Under the pieces are notes generated by a model. It searched no databases. It saw only the letters and a program-made list of their open reading frames with translations, and was not told the origin of the DNA. The position numbers and the translations under genes are program-made. Positions 60,301-64,000 of a stretch of 64,000 nucleotides of DNA are shown here, piece after piece; position 1 is the stretch's first letter; each line of letters begins with the position of its first letter. Source of the stretch: Larus michahellis (lineage: Eukaryota; Chordata; Aves; Charadriiformes; Laridae); NCBI RefSeq assembly GCF_964199755.1, contig NC_133903.1, forward strand, positions 55,806,739-55,870,738. The letters run 5' to 3'.

Positions 60301-61431
60301 GTAACTCGCTGCTCTGTTTGCAGAGATGCCACTTAGGATGCTCACTCGTCTTCGGCTACCAGAACTTCCTCTTGATCCTTGCCTTACCCTGAAATCAGCC
60401 GTAGACGCTCTATTTCAATCAGCAAAATACAACCAACCAAATACAATCACCATATTACTTATCCCGTAACTTTAATGAGTTATTTAAACCATTCAGGATG
60501 AGAATCCTGAAAGAGTGTAATTCCTTCAGAAATCTCTGTTCTGCTTCTAAGGAGGCTTGCTTTCTTTGAGACCTCTACCCTTCTGCTCTGCTCTCGTGAG
60601 ACCCCACCTGGAGTACTCTGTCCAGCTCTGGAGTCCTCAGCACAAGAAGGACACGGAGCTGTTGGAGGGGGGCCAGAGGAGGCCCCGGAGATGCTGGGAG
60701 GGCTGGAGTCCCTCTGCTGGGAGGACAGGCTGAGAGAGCTGAGGGGGTTCAGCCTGGAGAAGAGAAGGCTCCGGGGAGACCTTCCAGCCCCTGCCAGGCC
60801 CTAAAGGGGCTCCAGGAAAGCTGGGGAGGGACTCTGGAGCAGGGAGGGGAGCCATGGGACGAGGGGGAAGGGTTTTACACTGCAAGAGGGGAGACTGAGA
60901 TGAGATGTGAGGCAGAAATTGTTGGCTGTGAGGGCGGTGAGCCCCTGGCCCAGGTTGCCCAGAGAAGCTGTGGCTGCCCCATCCCTGGAGGGGTTCAAGG
61001 CCAGGTTGGCCGGGGCTTGGAGCAACCTGGGCTGGTGGGAGGTGTCCCTGCCCAGGGCAGGGGGTGCCCCTGGGTGGCCTTTAAGGTCGCTTCAAACACA
61101 GACCATTCCGTGATTCTTAAGCGGTGACGAGGGGGAGTGAGATGGACAGGGGTGGGGGCAATGCCTTCTGTAAAATGAAAGCCTAAAAGACATTTTACTG
61201 CTATTCGGTTTTCAGTGGCGAAGCTTTCAAAGGGGAACGGATGTGACAATAAAAGGACAAGAGATGCTGTGACCCCTCCGACCGGCACACCGGCGGGACC
61301 CCTCCCCGCGCCTCCCTCCCGTCCTGCCCGCCTGAGGGAGACCCGCGGGGCAGCCCCCGAGCCGGGGCAGCCCTTGCCGGGACCCCGGCCACTCACGGGG
61401 GAGGCCGCCGGCCGCCGGCGGGGCCCTGCAT
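42259..61431 (-). CDS. DNAI4: DNAI4 (WDR78), axonemal dynein intermediate chain 4
   Basis: A WD-repeat intermediate chain of axonemal inner-arm dynein, needed for motile cilia. Eighteen coding exons, high to low coordinate: 61431-61397, 60388-60226, 59695-59549, 59375-59185, 57117-57008, 56826-56628, 55206-55067, 53888-53730, 53243-53049, 51776-51526, 50186-50100, 48376-48225, 47161-47004, 46804-46683, 45976-45878, 45245-45019, 44226-44073, 42303-42259. Every junction agrees in phase, and the total of 2634 nt gives 877 aa (human about 848). Residues 1-120 are Ser/Arg-rich and poorly conserved. Around 255-280 lies the dynein intermediate chain sequence [20 protein letters not shown]; 420-446 ends [15 protein letters not shown] repeats run from about 500 to 860. 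The lysine-rich insert near 670-685 sits between WD blades. The neighbour MIER1 is divergent. Confidence 0.95.
44073..44226 (-). CDS. DNAI4: DNAI4 exon 17
   Basis: Acceptor ttgcag, donor gtacaa. It encodes [20 protein letters not shown] through [18 protein letters not shown]. Confidence 0.95.
45019..45245 (-). CDS. DNAI4: DNAI4 exon 16
   Basis: Acceptor ccaaag, donor gtaagt. It encodes [28 protein letters not shown] and [11 protein letters not shown]: two WD blades. Confidence 0.96.
45878..45976 (-). CDS. DNAI4: DNAI4 exon 15
   Basis: Acceptor tttcag, donor gtgagg. It encodes [20 protein letters not shown] through TYRGHK. Confidence 0.95.
46683..46804 (-). CDS. DNAI4: DNAI4 exon 14
   Basis: Acceptor gcacag, donor gtaggc. 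Lys-rich [20 protein letters not shown], then [13 protein letters not shown]. Confidence 0.94.
47004..47161 (-). CDS. DNAI4: DNAI4 exon 13
   Basis: Acceptor ttccag, donor gtaagc. It encodes [20 protein letters not shown] through [15 protein letters not shown], a WD blade. Confidence 0.95.
48225..48376 (-). CDS. DNAI4: DNAI4 exon 12
   Basis: Acceptor gatcag, donor gtaagg. It encodes [20 protein letters not shown] through [11 protein letters not shown]. Confidence 0.95.
50100..50186 (-). CDS. DNAI4: DNAI4 exon 11
   Basis: Acceptor ttttag, donor gtaaca. It encodes [20 protein letters not shown] through CCWSLKNPM. Confidence 0.95.
51526..51776 (-). CDS. DNAI4: DNAI4 exon 10
   Basis: Acceptor ttttag, donor gtgagt. 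A Lys/Glu-rich charged stretch leads into [20 protein letters not shown] and AWSKVNP, the first WD blade. Confidence 0.95.
53049..53243 (-). CDS. DNAI4: DNAI4 exon 9
   Basis: Acceptor tgttag, donor gtttgt. It encodes [20 protein letters not shown] through [20 protein letters not shown]. Confidence 0.94.
53730..53888 (-). CDS. DNAI4: DNAI4 exon 8
   Basis: Acceptor ttctag, donor gtaacg. It encodes [20 protein letters not shown] through IMSVSSDR. Confidence 0.92.
55067..55206 (-). CDS. DNAI4: DNAI4 exon 7
   Basis: Acceptor tccaag, donor gtaaac. It encodes [20 protein letters not shown] through QIIMEDK. Confidence 0.92.
56628..56826 (-). CDS. DNAI4: DNAI4 exon 6
   Basis: Acceptor gctctag region, donor gtatgt. 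It holds [20 protein letters not shown], the dynein intermediate chain hallmark of this family. Confidence 0.94.
57008..57117 (-). CDS. DNAI4: DNAI4 exon 5
   Basis: Acceptor ccgaag, donor gtaaag. Ser/Thr-rich: [20 protein letters not shown] through TTVSLS. Confidence 0.88.
57118..59184 (-). other. DNAI4 intron, about 2.1 kb
   Basis: AT-rich; no exon, repeat family or RNA gene recognised. Confidence 0.5.
59185..59375 (-). CDS. DNAI4: DNAI4 exon 4
   Basis: Acceptor cttcag, donor gtatgt. It encodes [20 protein letters not shown], then AVVPRQGKL and GSFS. Confidence 0.92.
59549..59695 (-). CDS. DNAI4: DNAI4 exon 3
   Basis: It encodes [20 protein letters not shown] through ATRLTPVL, donor gtgcgt. 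The acceptor (caacaag) has a weak pyrimidine tract, so the 5' edge is less sure. The phase fits. Confidence 0.72.
60226..60388 (-). CDS. DNAI4: DNAI4 exon 2
   Basis: Acceptor ttcag. It encodes [20 protein letters not shown] and on to [14 protein letters not shown], donor gtgaga. A second in-frame donor (gtgagt) sits 24 nt earlier, after GSL. Confidence 0.8.
60590..61117 (+). mobile_element. CR1 LINE 3' fragment, about 530 bp, in DNAI4 intron 1
   Basis: The longest CR1 copy here. It starts about cgtgagaccccacctggagt, passes gttcagcctggagaag and the aagctgtggctgcccc block, and ends gaccattccgtgattctt. It is antisense to DNAI4. Confidence 0.95.
61397..61431 (-). CDS. DNAI4: DNAI4 exon 1
   Basis: ATG in a gccgccATG context encoding [11 protein letters not shown], donor gtgagt. 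An upstream ATG at 61488 joins out of phase, so this one is chosen. Confidence 0.7.
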
Positions 61432-61476
61432 GGCGGCAGCGCTGGGGGCCGAGGAGGGGGAGCGAGGCGTCTCACG

Positions 61477-61490
61477 GTAACCATGGCAGC
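61477..61490 (-). promoter_or_regulatory. RFX X-box-like site upstream of DNAI4
   Basis: GTAACCATGGCAGC, a near-palindrome close to the RFX consensus GTTRCCATGGYAAC, ends 46 bp upstream of the DNAI4 start codon. X-boxes near the start are typical of ciliary genes. Confidence 0.6.
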
Positions 61491-61513
61491 GCGCCCCAAG
61501 ACGCGGCGCAGCG

Positions 61514-61518
61514 ATTGG
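61514..61518 (-). promoter_or_regulatory. CCAAT box upstream of DNAI4
   Basis: CCAAT on the minus strand, 24 bp upstream of the X-box-like site, in a CpG-rich region. Confidence 0.45.
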
Positions 61519-61846
61519 CTGGCAAGGACGGCGCCGCCGATAGGCCCCCGCCCGCCTGAGGAGGGACCCCCGCGCCTCACCGCGGGGCCGCGGCCTCCCC
61601 GTCCCCGGGCCCCTCTCCGCGCCCGGCGGGGTCCGGCCGCCCAGCGCCCGCCTCGCCCTGCAGCTACCCCGGGGCGCCCGCCCCCTGCCCAGCCCGGGGC
61701 TCCTCCCCTGCCCTCAGGGCCGCGGCAGCCCCCGCTCCCCCTTTGTCACCGAAGCACAAAGGTCCTGAGCGGCCCGGGGAGGCGGCAGCTCCCTCCGCCC
61801 CGCCGTAAAACTCGGGCCCCGGTGGCGGGGATCGGGGCAGGTCTGG

Positions 61847-61850
<4 letters not shown>

Positions 61851-61883
<33 letters not shown>
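61851..61883 (+). repeat. Poly-T run, 33 nt
   Basis: An unbroken T run next to the DNAI4 CpG island. Confidence 0.85.
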
Positions 61884-61884
<1 letters not shown>

Positions 61885-62601
61885 TGGTGGTGGGGGAATT
61901 TTAGGGTTTTGGGTTTGTTTTTTTTCAGTCAGCGAAGTTGCATGCGTGGGTGCTTTCCTTCCAGCATCGCCCCAGGGGGAGCGTTGCCGAGGGTGTAGAA
62001 CGCGTTTCGTTGGGAAAAAGGGTCGCAAATGAGCTCTGAGAGGGCGGCGAGCGGCCTCCCTGCCCGGCCCAGGCTAGAGGGAGGGGGCAGGCGGGCTGTC
62101 CCCCGGTGTTTAACGGGCTGTATGTATATCCTCACTTTTAAGAGCAATTATAACGGCAGAGGTGCGGATGAGGAGCTCTCCCCTTCGCCGTGCAGGGCTG
62201 TGCCTGCCCCTCCGCCACCCTTAGGGCAGCGCTGAGGCTGGGCGTGTGACACAGCCCGGGAAGGTTTTAGGGAAAAAGAGGCAGAATTAGGACTGGGCGT
62301 CTGTTTTGTGGGCTGGTTTTTTTTCCTCCCTTTACCTAGCGTTGTTGGTGTTCTCCCACCCAGAGTGTCACGCACGGCAGGAGCGGGCCCAGAGCTGGTC
62401 CCTGAGGACCCCGCTGTGTGCTTCGCCGTCGCCGAGACAGCTTCCCCGCGTGAGTACGACTGCCGGGCCGGGAGTCAGGGGGGAGGCCGCGGCGCCGGGG
62501 TCGACGGGCGGCCGCTGCCGGGGCCGTGAGGGGCCGGGGTGGGCGGGGGAGCGGAGCCGAGCCCGGCGCCTCAGCGCTGACAGGGCGGGGCCTGTGCTCA
62601 G
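61884..62601. other. Spacer between DNAI4 and MIER1
   Basis: Mixed composition, G-rich toward the right. No exon is recognised. Unannotated 5' UTR exons of either gene could lie here. Confidence 0.4.
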
Positions 62602-63160
62602 AGTGAGAGGCGGGGGGCGGGACCCAGTGTTGAGTGACAGTCAGTGCCTGCACCCCGAGTGACGGGCCGGGGGCGTGGCCCAGCGTTGAGTGACGGGCCG
62701 GGGGCGTGGCCCAGCGTTGAGTGACGGGAGGGGTCCCTGCCCTGAGTTAGAGGCAGGGGGCGGAGCCTGTGCCCCGAGTGACAGAACGGGGGCGGGGCCC
62801 ACGGTTGAGTGACAGGCGGGGGGCGGAGCCTGTGTGCTGAGTGACAGGCGGGGGGCGGAGCCTAATGTTGAGTGACAGGTGGGGTCCTCATCCTGAGTGA
62901 CAGGCAGGGGGCAGAGCCTGCGTCCTGAGTGATGGCCAGGGGCAGGGCCTAGCGTTGAGTAGGCGGAGCCTGTGCCGGGAGTGATGGGTGGAGGGGGTGG
63001 AGCCTGCACCCTGAGTGACAGGTGGGTCCTGCGCCCTGAGTGATGGCAGGGGGGCGGGGCCTGAGCCCTGAGTGGTGGGCTGGGGGCGGGGCTCTCTCCC
63101 TGAGTGACGGGCGGGGAGGCGGGGCTTGCACCCTGAGTGACAGGCAGGGGGCGCGCCCAG
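62602..63160 (+). repeat. 31-bp minisatellite with GC boxes
   Basis: About 17 imperfect units of 25-34 bp, mostly 31. Each begins near gagtgac and most contain a GC-box-like core (ggggcggggc, ggggcggagc or ggggcgtggc). Two adjacent units at about 62656-62717 are identical. It ends about 225 bp before the MIER1 ATG. Confidence 0.92.
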
Positions 63161-63195
63161 CAGGCTTCCCGCTCGCCGCGAGGAGCCGTGCGCGC

Positions 63196-63203
63196 TGACG
63201 TCG
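63196..63203 (+). promoter_or_regulatory. CRE-like site in the MIER1 promoter
   Basis: TGACGTCG, seven of eight bases of the CREB/ATF palindrome, 188 bp upstream of the MIER1 ATG. Confidence 0.4.
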
Positions 63204-63383
63204 TGCGCGGCGTGCCCCCTCCCCTCCGCCCGCCCGCCCGCCCCCTCCCGCCGCTCCCCGGCCGCCGCCGCGCAGACCGTGACCCGCCGGCGCCGCTCCC
63301 TTCGCCGTGGCGGCGATGTGAGCACTCCCCGGCCCGCCCTCCCTCCCCGCCCCGCCGCCGGCCCGCCCGCCCGCGCAGCGAAC

Positions 63384-63392
63384 ATGGCGGAG
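63384..63392 (+). CDS. MIER1: MIER1, first coding exon (MAE), gene continues off the window
   Basis: ATGGCGGAG followed by donor gtgaga, in a CpG island. MIER1 is a nuclear corepressor with ELM2 and SANT domains that recruits HDAC1/2. Only three codons are visible, so the call rests on the expected MAE start, position, strand and conserved gene order next to DNAI4, not on domain sequence. Confidence 0.7.
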
Positions 63393-64000
63393 GTGAGAGC
63401 GCGGCGGCGGGGCGGGGGCCTGCCCCGGGAACTTGTTGCGCGGGGCCGCGGCCGGGCGGAGCGTCCCGCAAGTTACTTGTGGGGCCCAGGGGAGGCCGCG
63501 CCCCGCCACCCCAGCGACCCCCCCCGTCCCCGTCCCGCTCCCTTGCGGGCCCTGCTGCCCCGGGACGGGGGAGCCTCGCCCCGGGGGGCCGGGCCCGCCT
63601 CGGCGGCGGCGGGGCGCGGGCGGGCCGGGGAGGTGGAAGCGGCGCCTCCCGCCCCTTGGGGAGGTGGTCGGCGGCGGGCAGGGGTCGGTGCCTCTTCCGG
63701 GGAGCCGGGGCTCTACCGGTAGCAGCCCTCGGGGGGGATTCTGGAGAGGAGTCGCCGGGGAGCGGGGCCCGGGCCCGCCGTGGGACGGGGTTCGGCTGGG
63801 GGGGGGGGGAAGGTGGGGGGGCTTCGCTTGCCGTGGCTTGGGGCGGTGTGATTCCTTCGCGGGGGGACAGGGATGCGCCTCTTACCAGCTCCCACCGTCT
63901 GTCCCAGCGTGGAAGGACCGTTTCTCCCGGGCTTTGATCGGAGCACCGTTGCTGGAGGATAAAACATATATTTATTTTCTTTAAATGTCTTTTTGTAGTC

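Larger units (their letters stand above)
61250..61845. promoter_or_regulatory. CpG island at the DNAI4 start
   Basis: High GC and many CpG, covering DNAI4 exon 1 and about 400 bp upstream; ends at a T run. Confidence 0.7.
63160..63820. promoter_or_regulatory. MIER1: CpG island around MIER1 exon 1
   Basis: Very high GC and CpG density, no TATA box, spanning the MIER1 start codon and the start of intron 1. Confidence 0.75.

Noticed and set aside
60900-61127. Short open frames containing [14 protein letters not shown], repeated at 12.9, 40.0, 41.5 and 61.0 kb
   Set aside because: These are translations of the CR1 3' non-coding end, not a gene family.
62641-63471. A 276-codon open frame on the minus strand
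   Set aside because: It is the translated GC-box minisatellite plus antisense MIER1 promoter, with no recognisable domain.
1-64000. tRNA, rRNA, CRISPR or prokaryote-type operon
   Set aside because: No cloverleaf, rRNA-like or regularly spaced direct-repeat array was seen. The tandem arrays are ordinary eukaryotic minisatellites without unique spacers.

Overview
The window is avian nuclear DNA. Five 5'-truncated CR1 LINE fragments carry the bird-type 3' end, and every gene is split by GT-AG introns. The gene order SGIP1 - DYNLT5 - INSL5 - DNAI4 - MIER1 is the conserved amniote block known from human 1p31. I place it on the bird equivalent of chicken chromosome 8 from memory, not from a search. 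GC-rich introns and many short homopolymer runs also fit a small avian chromosome. The species cannot be read from the sequence. Layout: (1) About 1-27.3 kb, + strand: the 3' two-thirds of SGIP1, 18 coding exons whose phases all join, including a 12-nt microexon, a symmetric 60-nt cassette exon and the full C-terminal mu-homology domain. (2) 27.3-33.1 kb: no coding exon; probably extended SGIP1 3' UTR plus spacer. (3) 33.1-34.5 kb: a 30-bp-period GGGGAC-type minisatellite split by an LTR-like insertion, ending at the GC-rich start of DYNLT5. (4) 34.65-35.96 kb, + strand: DYNLT5, three exons, 121 aa. (5) 37.37-39.02 kb, - strand: INSL5, two exons, 143 aa, with a TATA box. (6) 42.26-61.43 kb, - strand: all of DNAI4, 18 coding exons whose lengths sum to 2634 nt (877 codons plus stop). 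(7) 61.4-63.4 kb: the DNAI4/MIER1 divergent promoter region, with an RFX X-box-like site beside DNAI4 and a minisatellite rich in GC boxes beside MIER1. (8) 63.384 kb onward, + strand: first coding exon of MIER1, which continues past the window. The genes do not form one pathway. SGIP1 is a neuronal endocytic adaptor, DYNLT5 and DNAI4 are dynein-related (DNAI4 axonemal), INSL5 is a relaxin-family peptide hormone and MIER1 is a chromatin corepressor. The block is conserved synteny, not an operon. I found no prokaryotic, CRISPR or wholly new gene system. The observations most worth checking are the SGIP1 microexon and cassette exon, the two promoter-proximal minisatellites, the X-box, and a pair of near-identical direct CR1 copies about 21 kb apart that bracket most of DNAI4.
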